Assembly: GCA_963834725.1 (NCBI GenBank) | Contig: CAWICN010000001.1 | Span: 5,870,078 to 5,934,077, forward strand | Length of the DNA: 64,000 nt | Direction: 5' to 3' | Origin: PALSA-693 sp963834725 | GTDB lineage: Bacteria; Actinomycetota; Acidimicrobiia; Acidimicrobiales; Palsa-688 | In this document: piece by piece, positions 23,344 through 31,043 of the stretch | Layout: every line of letters begins with the position of its first letter | Numbering within the stretch: the first letter of the stretch is position 1 | Notes under the pieces: generated by a model | What the model was told of the DNA's origin: nothing | What the model saw: only the letters and a program-made list of their open reading frames with translations | The model's database searches: none | Translations under genes and position numbers: made by a program

Positions 23344-24213
23344 ATGAAGCCCGCGCCCTTCGACTACCACGTGCCCGGGACGGTCGGTGAGGCGGCCGAG
23401 CTGTTGTCCACCCTCGAGGATGCCAAGTTGCTGGCTGGCGGTCAGAGCCTGATACCACTGCTGGCCCTACGGCTTGCTCGCTTTCAGCATCTCGTCGACC
23501 TCGGCCGCGTGAACGAGCTTCGGGGCATCGATCGCACCAACGGGGTGGTGACTATCGGGGCCATGACCACCGATTCGGAAATCGAGAGCAGCGAGGTCGT
23601 GGGCGCCGGAGTCCCGCTGGTGGCGAAGGCCACACCGCTCATCGGCCATTTCCAGATCCGAAATCGGGGCACACTTGGTGGCTCCATGGCCCACGCCGAC
23701 CCGGCGGCGGAGTATCCCGCGGTGGCCGCGGCCCTGGACGCCACGATGGTCCTGTCCAACGCTTCCGGATCGCGGCGGGTACGCGCCGCGGACTTCTTCG
23801 AGTCCACCTTCACCACGTCCATCGCAGAGGACGAAATCCTGACGTCAGTGGAATTCCCGACCTGGCCCGGCGCCTCGGGTTTTGGCGCCTACGAAGTGGC
23901 TCGACGCCACGGTGACTTCGCGCTCGTCGGAGCCATGGCCGGCGTGCAGCTCGACGGAACGCAGGTGGTCAAAGCGGCGGTGGCCCTCTTCGGGGTGGCG
24001 GGAACTCCTCACCGCGCTGGAGACGCCGAGGCCGCGCTGGTCGGATCCCCGGCCGACGCCGTCGATCTGGTGGAGGTGGGCCGGGTCGCAGCCTTGAATC
24101 TTGACCCACCGGGCGACATCCACGCATCCGGCTCCTATCGGCGGCGGATCGCGGCCGTCGTGGTCGAGCGGGCCCTGGGCGCCGCATTTCGGGAGGCCGC
24201 GGCCGGAAGGTGA
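23344..24213 (+). CDS. CoxM-like FAD-binding subunit of a molybdenum hydroxylase
   Basis: This is the medium, FAD-binding subunit of the xanthine dehydrogenase/CO dehydrogenase family. Motifs are 'AKLLAGGQSLIPLLALRLA' and 'HFQIRNRGTLGGSMAHADPAAEYP' (FAD pyrophosphate and isoalloxazine sites), with 'FGAYEVARRHGDFALVGAMAGVQL' in the C-terminal domain. Length (289 aa) is normal. The small 2Fe-2S and large Mo subunits that should accompany it are missing on both sides, so it is an orphan here. GGAGAG precedes the ATG at 23344. Confidence 0.9.
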   Translation: MKPAPFDYHVPGTVGEAAELLSTLEDAKLLAGGQSLIPLLALRLARFQHLVDLGRVNELRGIDRTNGVVTIGAMTTDSEIESSEVVGAGVPLVAKATPLIGHFQIRNRGTLGGSMAHADPAAEYPAVAAALDATMVLSNASGSRRVRAADFFESTFTTSIAEDEILTSVEFPTWPGASGFGAYEVARRHGDFALVGAMAGVQLDGTQVVKAAVALFGVAGTPHRAGDAEAALVGSPADAVDLVEVGRVAALNLDPPGDIHASGSYRRRIAAVVVERALGAAFREAAAGR

Positions 24214-24344
24214 GCCGGCCGGCACCAGCGGGTAGATATGGATTCGAACGTCCCCGGGCCGGGGAAAGGTAAGCCGAGCCCGATACCAGTAGGTTGGTCA
24301 GGTTGACGACCCCGGCCGCACGGGAGGACCGATACGGTGAACCC

Positions 24345-25004
24345 GTGAGAATCGATATCTGGTCGGACGTGGTCTGCCCGTGGTGCTACATCGGGAAGCG
24401 GCGGCTGGAGCGTGCTCTCGCCGACTTCGAGCACCGGGATCAGGTGGAGGTGCATTGGCGGTCCTTCGAGCTGGATCCCCACGCCCCCGCTGTACGGGAG
24501 GGCGATCCGGCCGGACGCCTGGCCCGAAAATATGGCATCTCGGTCGATCAGGCCCAGGCCGCGAGCGAACGGCTGTCCGCGCTGGCGGCCGGAGAGGGGC
24601 TGCAGTACCGGCTCCAGACGGCCCGTTCGGGAAATAGCTTCAACGCCCACCGGCTCCTGCATCTGGCCGAGGAACGAGGCCGGCAGGACCAGCTGAAAGA
24701 GCGGCTGCTCGCGGCCTATCTATGTGAGGGTCTGGCCATCGGCGATACGAACGTGCTCCTCACCCAGGCCGTGTCGGTCGGACTCGATCCGACCGAGGTT
24801 CGGGAGGTGCTCGAGAGCGACGCCTATGCCGAGGATGTGCGCGCCGACGAAGCCGACGCCGCCGAGCGCGAGATCAACGGCGTCCCCTTCTTCCTGGTAG
24901 GGGGTCGCTTCGGCATTCCGGGTGCACAGGAGGTCGACACCCTGGTGGCCGTCCTGCGGCGGGCCTGGGTCAAGCTCGAAGCTGGAGCCGCCGGGACGGT
25001 CTGA
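24345..25004 (+). CDS. DsbA-family oxidoreductase (FrnE-like)
   Basis: This is a DsbA-type thioredoxin-fold protein with an inserted helical domain. It opens 'VRIDIWSDVVCPWCYIGKRRLERAL', with the active-site CPWC, and has the FrnE-like blocks 'VEVHWRSFELDP', 'TARSGNSFNAHRLLHLAEERG' and 'AEREINGVPFFLVGGRFGIPGAQ' (cis-Pro loop). No signal peptide is seen, so it is cytoplasmic. The GTG at 24345 is preferred because homology begins there; an in-frame start at 24294 adds 17 unrelated residues. Confidence 0.88.
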   Translation: MRIDIWSDVVCPWCYIGKRRLERALADFEHRDQVEVHWRSFELDPHAPAVREGDPAGRLARKYGISVDQAQAASERLSALAAGEGLQYRLQTARSGNSFNAHRLLHLAEERGRQDQLKERLLAAYLCEGLAIGDTNVLLTQAVSVGLDPTEVREVLESDAYAEDVRADEADAAEREINGVPFFLVGGRFGIPGAQEVDTLVAVLRRAWVKLEAGAAGTV

Positions 25005-25034
25005 TCCGGGCCACCAAGGACCCGGGGGACGCGG

Positions 25035-25190
25035 GGAGCCTGACAGCCCCACCGTCCGCCGGCGGACCCGGCCGACGCCGGGAGCCTGACAGCCCCACCG
25101 TCCGCCGGCGGACCCGGCCGACGCCGGGAAGCTGTCAGCCCCACCGTCCGCCGGCGGACCCGGCCGACGCCGGGAGGCCTGACAGCCCGC
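25035..25190. repeat. 46-bp tandem repeat, about 3.4 copies
   Basis: Units begin at 25035, 25081, 25127 and about 25173 with period 46. Each full unit contains CTGACAGCC (one copy CTGTCAGCC), followed by the perfect palindrome GTCCGCCGGCGGAC. The array lies between the DsbA-like and MOSC genes. It is not CRISPR: the units abut and have no unique spacers. Confidence 0.85.
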
Positions 25191-25262
25191 CGACGGCCCG
25201 CGGAGCCACCGTCACCGGCACCGGGGACATCGAGGTGGACCCGGCTGCTGTAGCGTTCATCC

Positions 25263-26015
25263 GTGGAGCTCGTGGGCCTGTGGCGCTATCCGGTGAAGTC
25301 GATGCAGGGCGAAGCCCGGGAAGCGGTCGACGTCGGGCCACTCGGAATCGTGGGCGATCGTCGCTGGGGCGTGCAGGTCACGGAGTCCGGGCGGATCCTG
25401 TCCGCCAAGAGGGAGGGCAGGCTGCTCCTGGGGGAGGCGGCCACCACTGACACCCTGGCCATCTCGCTACCGTCCGGCCAATGCCTGGCAGGCGTGGGAC
25501 CGGCGACCGATGCCGCGCTGAGTACCTGGTTGGAGCGCCCGGTGCGCCTGATCGAGGCCGATCCCGACTCGGCGCCCACCTTCGAAAGTCAGGCCGATCA
25601 GATGGACGACGCGTCAGGGACCGTCACGTGGCAGGGGCGCCCGGGCGGTTTCGTGGACTCGAGCCCCATTCACCTGGTCACGACGGCCAGCCTGCGGGCG
25701 GTGCGCAACCAGCGGCCCGACCTCGATTGGCAGATCCGTCGGTTCCGGCCGAACCTGCTGATCGACGCCCCCGGGGACGAGCGGATAGAGGATGCCTGGA
25801 TCGGCCGCCGGTGCTCGATCGGTTCGGTGGAGGTCGAGATCGTCAAGGCCTGCGAGCGATGCGCGATGACCACGCGGATGCAACCAGGAGGAGTGGAGCG
25901 ACAGCCCGGTGTGCTCAAGCATCTAATCCGGGAGGCACACGGGAACTTTGGCGTCCTGGGCCGGGTTGTGCGTCCCGGACCTATCGGCCTCAACGTGGCG
26001 GTCACCGTCGACTAG
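25263..26015 (+). CDS. MOSC domain protein
   Basis: This is a 250-residue MOSC (molybdenum cofactor sulfurase C-terminal) protein with N-terminal beta-barrel. It shows 'LWRYPVKSMQGEAREAVDVGPLGIVGDRRWGV', 'IHLVTTASLRAVRNQRPDLDWQIRRFRPNLLID' and 'IVKACERCAMTTRMQPGG', where the conserved Cys of the MOSC active region lies. These proteins handle Mo-cofactor-bound sulfur or reduce N-hydroxylated compounds (mARC-like). It is the second possible molybdoenzyme-related gene after the CoxM-like one. The start at 25263 is supported by homology at 'LVGLWRYPVKS'. Confidence 0.87.
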   Translation: MELVGLWRYPVKSMQGEAREAVDVGPLGIVGDRRWGVQVTESGRILSAKREGRLLLGEAATTDTLAISLPSGQCLAGVGPATDAALSTWLERPVRLIEADPDSAPTFESQADQMDDASGTVTWQGRPGGFVDSSPIHLVTTASLRAVRNQRPDLDWQIRRFRPNLLIDAPGDERIEDAWIGRRCSIGSVEVEIVKACERCAMTTRMQPGGVERQPGVLKHLIREAHGNFGVLGRVVRPGPIGLNVAVTVD

Positions 26016-26135
26016 GGATCGGCGCTCTGGCCCCTGAGCCGGCCCGGCGAGCGACATGGGCGACGGCGCACCCGGGCGCACCGGCGGCCCGCCTGCCTAC
26101 TGGCGTCAGCTCAACCAGGCTATGAAGGACTACCG

Positions 26136-26321
26136 ATGAACGAGCCACCCGAGCCCGAGGAGGCCGAGGAGATCGCCGACATAGACCTCGACGCCCTCAA
26201 CGCCATCACCGAGGCCCTTCTTGACGAGGTCATCCAGGCCCGGACGGAACCAGACCTCCCGCGGTTCGCCCTGCCGGCAGAACCTGAGGTCACGGGGTCC
26301 GACGGGCCACCCACGCCATAG
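26136..26321 (+). CDS. Small acidic protein, function unknown
   Basis: A 61-residue Glu/Asp/Pro-rich peptide with a helical centre ('LDALNAITEALLDEVIQA'). GAAGGA precedes the ATG. I do not recognise it. It could be real because of codon pattern and RBS, but there is no family support. Confidence 0.35.
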   Translation: MNEPPEPEEAEEIADIDLDALNAITEALLDEVIQARTEPDLPRFALPAEPEVTGSDGPPTP

Positions 26322-26924
26322 CCTCCGGCCAGCTGGCTCCCTCCGGCCGACCCAGTTTCCCCTCCGCTCCGGGCGTCGACCGTGGAGAGGAGACAAAACG
26401 TCTCGGCGAGTGGAAGCAAGTCCCCCCGGCGCCGCACGCCGCGGATATGAGAGCGGGTGAGTTTTCTCGGGGCTAGTGTTTATTTGCCTGGAGGTGGAAT
26501 TGGCCGATGTGCGCAGGAATTGGTCGGCGATGGGGGCGGCCCATGAGCGGGTGGACTCCCGCTCAGATACAGCTGTGGCTGGTCTGCTGGCGGCTGATGG
26601 AGACCGGCCAGGCCATCCTGTGCCGAGCGGTCATAGACGGAAGTAACCGCCCACGCGAGAGGCGCCAGGAGTCCTTCGAGGGGTAACCCTCGCGCCCTTT
26701 CGGGGGTTCTGAAGTCACCTGTGCGCCAGCGATACCACAGACGAGCCATTCTCGGCCGGCCGCCGCGATGGGTGGCATGGGCTGTGAGCCACAGCGTCGT
26801 GAGCTAGCCATCTTCGGCCAGATCGCGGGAAAGTCTGGAGCTCCGGTGCGGTGTCGTGCCGATCGCTCACACGGACGACTGGAGGCGGAGCGTCGGTAGC
26901 GGCATCATCTGCGGACGCTCCCCT

Positions 26925-27680
26925 ATGAAAGCTGTCGCCGCACTTCTGATCGCCGTCGTGGCCGCCGTCTCGTTGACCGGCTGCGGATCTTCGCGTCCGG
27001 CCCCGCCTTCAGCCCAGGTAGGGACGGTGTTCACCAAGCCGGTTCCGGCAGCCATCACCGCCCTACCGCTCACCGACGACGCCGGTCACACCACCTCGTT
27101 GGCTGCGTACGACGGGAAGTACGTGATACTCACCGACTTTCTCACACTCTGCCAGGACGTTTGTCCGCTCACCTCGGCCAACTTCGAGGCCATTGACCGC
27201 TCTATAGCCGCTGCTCACCTACAGAACAAGGTGCAGCTGGTCGAGTTGACCGTGGATCCCGAGCGCGACACTCCAACCGGCTGCACGCCTATCGCCAGCT
27301 GTTCCACGCCCCCGCCAACTGGTCGCTTCTCACCGCCAGCCCCAGCGTCGTCGCCCAGATATGGAAGTTCTTCGGTGCCTACTACCAGCGCGTCGACGAA
27401 GATGCCGACCCCCGGTATCGACTGGCTGACGGGCAAACCCCTCACCTACGACGTGACTCACTCCGATGTACTCGTCTATATCAACCCCCAAGGCCAGGAG
27501 AAGTTCACGATCGTGGGGCTGCCAAACGCCCAGGGCCGACCCCTGCCGCTTGCCATGCAGCAATTCCTCAGCGATCTGGGCCGCACCCATCAGGGCCGCC
27601 CGACCGCCGACACCTGGACGGTCGCTGAGGGACTGTCAGTGCTGTCCTGGCTGACCGGAACCCACATCCGGCCCTCGTAG
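26925..27680 (+). CDS. SCO1/SenC-family copper chaperone lipoprotein with two compensating frame disruptions
   Basis: This is a Sco-like thioredoxin-fold protein for copper delivery to cytochrome oxidase or envelope redox control. The N-terminus is a lipoprotein signal ('LIAVVAAVSLTGCGSS', lipobox LTGC). The copper motif is 'LTLCQDVCPLTSANF' (CxxxCP) and the distal His lies in 'YDVTHSDVLVYINPQGQ'. Between about 27273 and 27411 the displayed frame reads low-complexity Ser/Pro, while the alternative frame reads good Sco-like sequence ('NRLHAYRQLFHAPANWSLL', 'VVAQIWKFFGAYYQRVDED'). One base is therefore lost near 27274 and one gained within the C run near 27409, restoring the frame. If real, 45 residues of the domain are scrambled. 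Confidence 0.72.
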   Translation: MKAVAALLIAVVAAVSLTGCGSSRPAPPSAQVGTVFTKPVPAAITALPLTDDAGHTTSLAAYDGKYVILTDFLTLCQDVCPLTSANFEAIDRSIAAAHLQNKVQLVELTVDPERDTPTGCTPIASCSTPPPTGRFSPPAPASSPRYGSSSVPTTSASTKMPTPGIDWLTGKPLTYDVTHSDVLVYINPQGQEKFTIVGLPNAQGRPLPLAMQQFLSDLGRTHQGRPTADTWTVAEGLSVLSWLTGTHIRPS

Positions 27681-27815
27681 ACATCTCCGTGGCGCGAAGG
27701 CTCGCCGTACGTACGTCCGCGACCGCGGGGAGACCGGGAGGTGCGGTCCGCAGCAATGGCCAACACGGCTTCCTGATCCTTTTGGAGGGCGCGGCAGAGG
27801 GGCTATCGGCCCGGT

Positions 27816-28166
27816 TCAGGCGTCGATGGCAGCCCGGAGGTTGGCCAGGCGTTCCCGGTCCAGGGAGTACCAGACCCATTTCCCCCGGCGATCGCCGTGA
27901 ACGAGTCCGGCCTCTCCGAGGATTTTGAGGTGGTGGGAGATCGTGCCCTGGGTCTTTCCGACGGGTGCGATGAAGTCGCACACGCAGATCTCGCCGCTGG
28001 GAGCGGCGGCCAGCATGGACAGCAACCTAAGCCGCACCGGGTCGGCCAGGGCGTTGAAGCCGCCGGCGAGCTCGCTGGCCTCCGAGGCGCTCAGGGGCGC
28101 GGCGAGGACCGAAGGGCAGCACTCCTCCGTGTCGGCAACCCCGATCACGCTCTGGCTTCTCGCCAT
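27816..28166 (-). CDS. arsR: ArsR/SmtB-family arsenical repressor
   Basis: This is a winged-helix metalloregulator of 116 aa. It has 'GGFNALADPVRLRLLSMLAAAPSGEICVCDFIAPVGKTQGTISHHLKILGEAGLVHGDRRGKWVWYSLD', with Cys-x-Cys in 'ICVCDF' as in arsenic-sensing repressors, plus a Cys-Cys pair near the N-terminus ('EECCPS') that may complete the As(III) site. AGGAGC precedes the ATG at 28166. It is divergent from the arsI operon across an 82-base intergenic region that contains an inverted repeat, so it probably represses both sides. Confidence 0.88.
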   Translation of the reverse strand: MARSQSVIGVADTEECCPSVLAAPLSASEASELAGGFNALADPVRLRLLSMLAAAPSGEICVCDFIAPVGKTQGTISHHLKILGEAGLVHGDRRGKWVWYSLDRERLANLRAAIDA

Positions 28167-28205
28167 GCCAAGCTCCTATTGACATCTGTTAATGTATCGA
28201 CCATC

Positions 28206-28229
28206 ATCAACGCATCGACCGATGTTGAT
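28206..28229. promoter_or_regulatory. Candidate ArsR operator
   Basis: ATCAAC and GTTGAT form a perfect inverted repeat with a 12-base centre between arsR and arsI. A related, less regular copy (TGTTAATGTATCGA) lies just to the left. The spacing and location suit an ArsR-type operator overlapping the arsI promoter. Confidence 0.5.
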
Positions 28230-28248
28230 CCTATCAGGAGGTAGCAAG

Positions 28249-28719
28249 GTGTCCCGGGTCCAACTGGCGCTCAATGTGGCCGATCTCGACTTGGCAGTGG
28301 ACTTCTACGCCAAGCTGTTCAACACCGAGGTGGCCAAGCGCCGCCCCGGTTACGCCAATTTCGCCATCAGCGAGCCACCGCTCAAACTGGTCCTGATCGA
28401 GAACCCGGCCGGGCGCGGCCATGGTGTTGCCGGGGCGCTCAACCACCTGGGGGTGGAAGTCGAGACACCCGATGAGGTCCGAACGGCCACCGCTCGGCTG
28501 GTCGGTGAGGGTCTGGACCCTGAGGTCCAGGAGTCGACCACGTGCTGCTACGCGGTGCAGGACAAGGCCTGGGTGGACGATCCCGACGGCGCCCCCTGGG
28601 AGGTCTATACCGTCCTGGCCGACGCTTCTGACGAAAGCGACCTCGGCTGCTCGACCGAGGCCTGCCAGCCGGAGACGGTCACGGTCACCCTGTCCGGCTC
28701 GGGTCGTCCCTGCTGCTGA
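28249..28719 (+). CDS. arsI: ArsI/CadI-family C-As lyase
   Basis: This vicinal-oxygen-chelate (glyoxalase-fold) enzyme breaks the carbon-arsenic bond of organoarsenicals. It opens 'VSRVQLALNVADLDLAVDFYAKLFNTEVAKRRPGYANFAI', has metal ligands in 'LNHLGVEVETPDEV' and the family Cys pair in 'STTCCYAVQDKAWVDDPDGAPWEVYTVL', and ends with a Cys-rich tail ('LGCSTEACQ', 'GRPCC') that may bind arsenicals. The GTG at 28249 is preceded by a perfect AGGAGG. It is the first gene of the arsenic operon. Confidence 0.9.
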   Translation: MSRVQLALNVADLDLAVDFYAKLFNTEVAKRRPGYANFAISEPPLKLVLIENPAGRGHGVAGALNHLGVEVETPDEVRTATARLVGEGLDPEVQESTTCCYAVQDKAWVDDPDGAPWEVYTVLADASDESDLGCSTEACQPETVTVTLSGSGRPCC

Positions 28720-28730
28720 CCGGCTCTCTG

Positions 28731-29462
28731 ATGCGCGAGCGCGAACCTTGGCGGCACCTGGTGGCGGAGGCTCTGGGGAGCGCCCTGCTGGCCGCGGCGG
28801 TGATCGGGTCGGGGATCGCCGCCCAGCAGCTCTCGCCTGGCAACGTCGGCCTGGAGCTGCTTCAGAATGCCGCCGTCACGGCGGCCGGTCTGTACGCCCT
28901 GATCTTGATGTTCGCCCCGGTTTCGGGCGCGCACTTCAACCCGGTCGTGTCGCTGGTGGACGCGGCTTTGGGGGGAGTGCGCTGGCGACTGGCCCTGCTC
29001 TATCTGCCCGTCCAGGTGGCGGGCTGCGCGGCCGGGGCCGTATTGGCGAATCTCATGTTCTCCCGGCCGGCGGTGTCGATCTCTACCCATCAGCGAGCCA
29101 CGGCCGCTCACTTCCTTTCCGAGGTCGTGGCCACGGCCGGGCTGATCGTGCTCATATTTGCTTTGGCCCGCACCCGGCGCGCTGCCAGCGTGGCCGCCGC
29201 GGTCGGCGCCTATATCGGTGCCGCCTACTTCTTCTGCAGCTCGACCAGCTTCGCCAACCCGGCCATCACCGTGGGCCGCATGTTCTCCAACACCTTCGCC
29301 GGGATCGCCCCGTCCTCGGCGCCGGCCTTCATCGCCGCCCAGGCCGTCGGGGGGCTGGTGGGCTACGGGCTGGTCAAGCTCCTGTACCCGACTGTCATTC
29401 CCACCCCGGCTCGTGAGACCGAAGTGTCGCCGGTGGTCGCGGCCTCGAAGACAGAAGCATGA
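28731..29462 (+). CDS. Aquaporin-family (AqpS-like) channel of the arsenic operon
   Basis: A six-helix MIP-family channel in which As(III) or methylarsenite may pass. The first NPA box is altered to NPV in 'SGAHFNPVVSLVDA' and the second is 'SFANPAITVGRMFSNTFAGI', as in the aquaglyceroporins found in ars operons. Hydrophobic helices cover residues about 10-230. It follows arsI by 11 bases and overlaps arsC by ATGA. With ArsC it would allow the AqpS mode of detoxification, in which arsenite leaves down its gradient; no ArsB or Acr3 pump is visible. Confidence 0.86.
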   Translation: MREREPWRHLVAEALGSALLAAAVIGSGIAAQQLSPGNVGLELLQNAAVTAAGLYALILMFAPVSGAHFNPVVSLVDAALGGVRWRLALLYLPVQVAGCAAGAVLANLMFSRPAVSISTHQRATAAHFLSEVVATAGLIVLIFALARTRRAASVAAAVGAYIGAAYFFCSSTSFANPAITVGRMFSNTFAGIAPSSAPAFIAAQAVGGLVGYGLVKLLYPTVIPTPARETEVSPVVAASKTEA

Positions 29463-29872
29463 GCGATCGTCCGGTGGTGCTCTTCCTCTGCACCCACAAC
29501 GCTGGGCGCAGCCTGGCCGCCAAAGTCCTCCTCGACCGCTACGCCAAGAGTCGGGTCGAGGTTCGCTCCGCCGGCTCCGAGCCCGCTGACGAGCTCAACC
29601 CCGCTGTGGTCACCGTTTTGCGGGAGCGGGGGCTGGACCCATCCCAGGAGTGTCCTAAGGGGCTCACTGACGACGACGCCCAGTCCGCCGATGTGGTGAT
29701 CAGCATGGGCTGCGGGGACACCTGCCCCGTCTATCCCGGCAAGCGCTACCTGGACTGGGACCTACCCGACCCAGCCGGGCTAACCGTCGAGGAGGTGCGC
29801 CCCATACTCGACGACATCGATGGTCGGGTCCGAAACCTGCTCGCCCAGCTCCTCGCTCCGGGGGCACCATGA
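29459..29872 (+). CDS. arsC: Arsenate reductase (low-molecular-weight phosphatase type)
   Basis: This LMW-PTP-type arsenate reductase turns As(V) into As(III). The P-loop is 'LFLCTHNAGRSLAAKVLLD' with the nucleophilic Cys at about residue 11, and the redox pair is in 'VVISMGCGDTCPVYPGKRYLDWDLPDP', which is typical of the thioredoxin/mycothiol-linked ArsC group, including the general-acid Asp. It starts within the stop of the channel gene and its own stop overlaps the next gene (ATGA), so the operon is translationally coupled. Confidence 0.92.
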   Translation: MSDRPVVLFLCTHNAGRSLAAKVLLDRYAKSRVEVRSAGSEPADELNPAVVTVLRERGLDPSQECPKGLTDDDAQSADVVISMGCGDTCPVYPGKRYLDWDLPDPAGLTVEEVRPILDDIDGRVRNLLAQLLAPGAP

Positions 29873-30360
29873 CCGGCATGGCCATTCGGCTCATGACCGC
29901 TGGCGACTGGCCCGAGGTGGCGGCCATCTATGCCGCTGGCATCGCCACGGGCAACGCCACCTTCGAGACCGAGCCGCCCCCCTGGGCACGGTGGGACGCC
30001 GCCCATCGAGACGACCTCCGCTTTGTGTGCACCGATGGCGACCGCATCGTTGGCTGGGTGGCGGCCAACAACGTGTCCGACCGGTCCTGTTACGCCGAGG
30101 TGGTCGAGCACTCCGTGTACATCTATCCCGACTGGCAGGGACAGGGCATCGGCAGGCGGCTCCTCCAGGCCCCTCATCGAAGCCGCCACCGACGCCGGCA
30201 TCTGGACTATCCAGACTGGAATCTTCCCGGAAAACGCCGCCAGCGTCGTCCTCCACCAAACTTGCGGCTTTCGCATCTTGGCACACGGGACCGCATCGGC
30301 CAACTTCACGGCGTGTGGCGAGACGTCCTCCTGCTTGAACGTCGATCGCCCAACCCATAA
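29869..30360 (+). CDS. GNAT acetyltransferase (ArsN/PAT-like) with two compensating frame disruptions
   Basis: Related to the phosphinothricin-acetyltransferase-like ArsN proteins of arsenic operons. It begins 'IRLMTAGDWPEVAAIYAAGIATGNATFE' and has the acetyl-CoA motif 'VYIYPDWQGQGIGRRLLQ'. After that the displayed frame becomes Arg-rich until about 30280, while the +1 frame reads typical GNAT sequence ('LIEAATDAGIWTIQTGIF', 'ASVVLHQTCGFRIL'). The original frame then resumes with the conserved end 'RIGQLHGVWRDVLLLERRS'. So one base is gained or lost near 30168 and compensated near 30280. Either the gene is damaged, or these are assembly indels; the same pattern is present in the Sco gene 3 kb away. 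Confidence 0.75.
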   Translation: MTGMAIRLMTAGDWPEVAAIYAAGIATGNATFETEPPPWARWDAAHRDDLRFVCTDGDRIVGWVAANNVSDRSCYAEVVEHSVYIYPDWQGQGIGRRLLQAPHRSRHRRRHLDYPDWNLPGKRRQRRPPPNLRLSHLGTRDRIGQLHGVWRDVLLLERRSPNP

Positions 30361-30415
30361 CCCGCGGTCGGGCCTGCAAACCGACCGCAGCTGTTACGAC
30401 CCGGAGGTGCAAAAC

Positions 30416-30694
30416 ATGCCCGGAGCAAGCGAGCAAACCCGCCAAGTCAAGATCCTCAACGCCAACTGGGTCGCCGGGGAAGACGGAGAGGACGGACACT
30501 TCAAGCTGATGATGATCACCGAGGACGACGAAAGGCACTTCGTGGCCCCCAGCCCCGCCGCCGTCACCGCTCTCGTCAGCCTCGCCCGGGCGCCTACGGT
30601 CCTTCTTTGGGACCCGGACGATCGAACCCTCATCGCCGCCAACATCGTCGGACGCATGCCCTGGACGGACCGCTTTGAGAGTCCAGCAGACTGA
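30416..30694 (+). CDS. Conserved-looking protein of unknown function in the arsenic operon
   Basis: A 92-residue protein with an excellent RBS (GGAGG, 8 bases before the ATG). It is hydrophilic and mixed alpha/beta ('VKILNANWVAGEDGEDGHFKL', 'VTALVSLARAPTVLLWDPDD', 'TLIAANIVGRMPW'), with no signal peptide, Cys cluster or HTH. Its place 55 bases after the GNAT gene makes it the last gene of the arsenic operon. I do not recognise a family. Confidence 0.65.
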   Translation: MPGASEQTRQVKILNANWVAGEDGEDGHFKLMMITEDDERHFVAPSPAAVTALVSLARAPTVLLWDPDDRTLIAANIVGRMPWTDRFESPAD

Positions 30695-30708
30695 TCGTAG
30701 GTACAGCC

Positions 30709-30820
30709 CGGCCCTACCCAGCCGCGACCGACCGGCCCATCACACACTCACCGTCGTGTCCCGCCCATCCGCCGCCCTGGTCGCAGCCCGCAATTCGCGA
30801 TCGAGAACGGGAATCCCGTG
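30709..30820 (+). repeat. Dispersed repeat, copy 1
   Basis: Copy of a repeat also seen at 38255-38470, 39115-39405 and 45726-45870. The shared core runs CGGCCCTACCCAGCC.CGACCG through 'CCGGCCCATCACACACTCA' and 'TCGTG.CCC', followed by 'GCAATTCGCGATCGAGAA'. This copy is the shortest on its 5' side and is not followed by an exported-protein gene, so it may be a solo remnant. Confidence 0.65.
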
Positions 30821-31043
30821 TTTCCTCTCGGACCTGGTGGAGGTAGGCGGTCGCCCGGCCCGCCGGCGAGGGGAGGGGCTGCAATAGGGCAATTCGCGCT
30901 TGCGGGCGCCAACGAGTGTGCGGTCTGGCCACGGACTGACATCATGATAAGAGCGGCTCCCGTCGGGGGGCGTCCCGCTGACGAGACGACGAAGACGCCG
31001 GAGGGCGCGCTCTGTGACTCCGAGCCGACCGAGAGGATCGCCC

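Noticed and set aside
25035..25190. CRISPR-like array
   Set aside because: The 46-bp units abut and the whole unit is repeated; there are no unique spacers and no cas genes.
26505..26687. Small ORF (about 60 codons) with Trp-rich centre
   Set aside because: It has a plausible helix but no RBS or family match, in a stretch with little coding signal.
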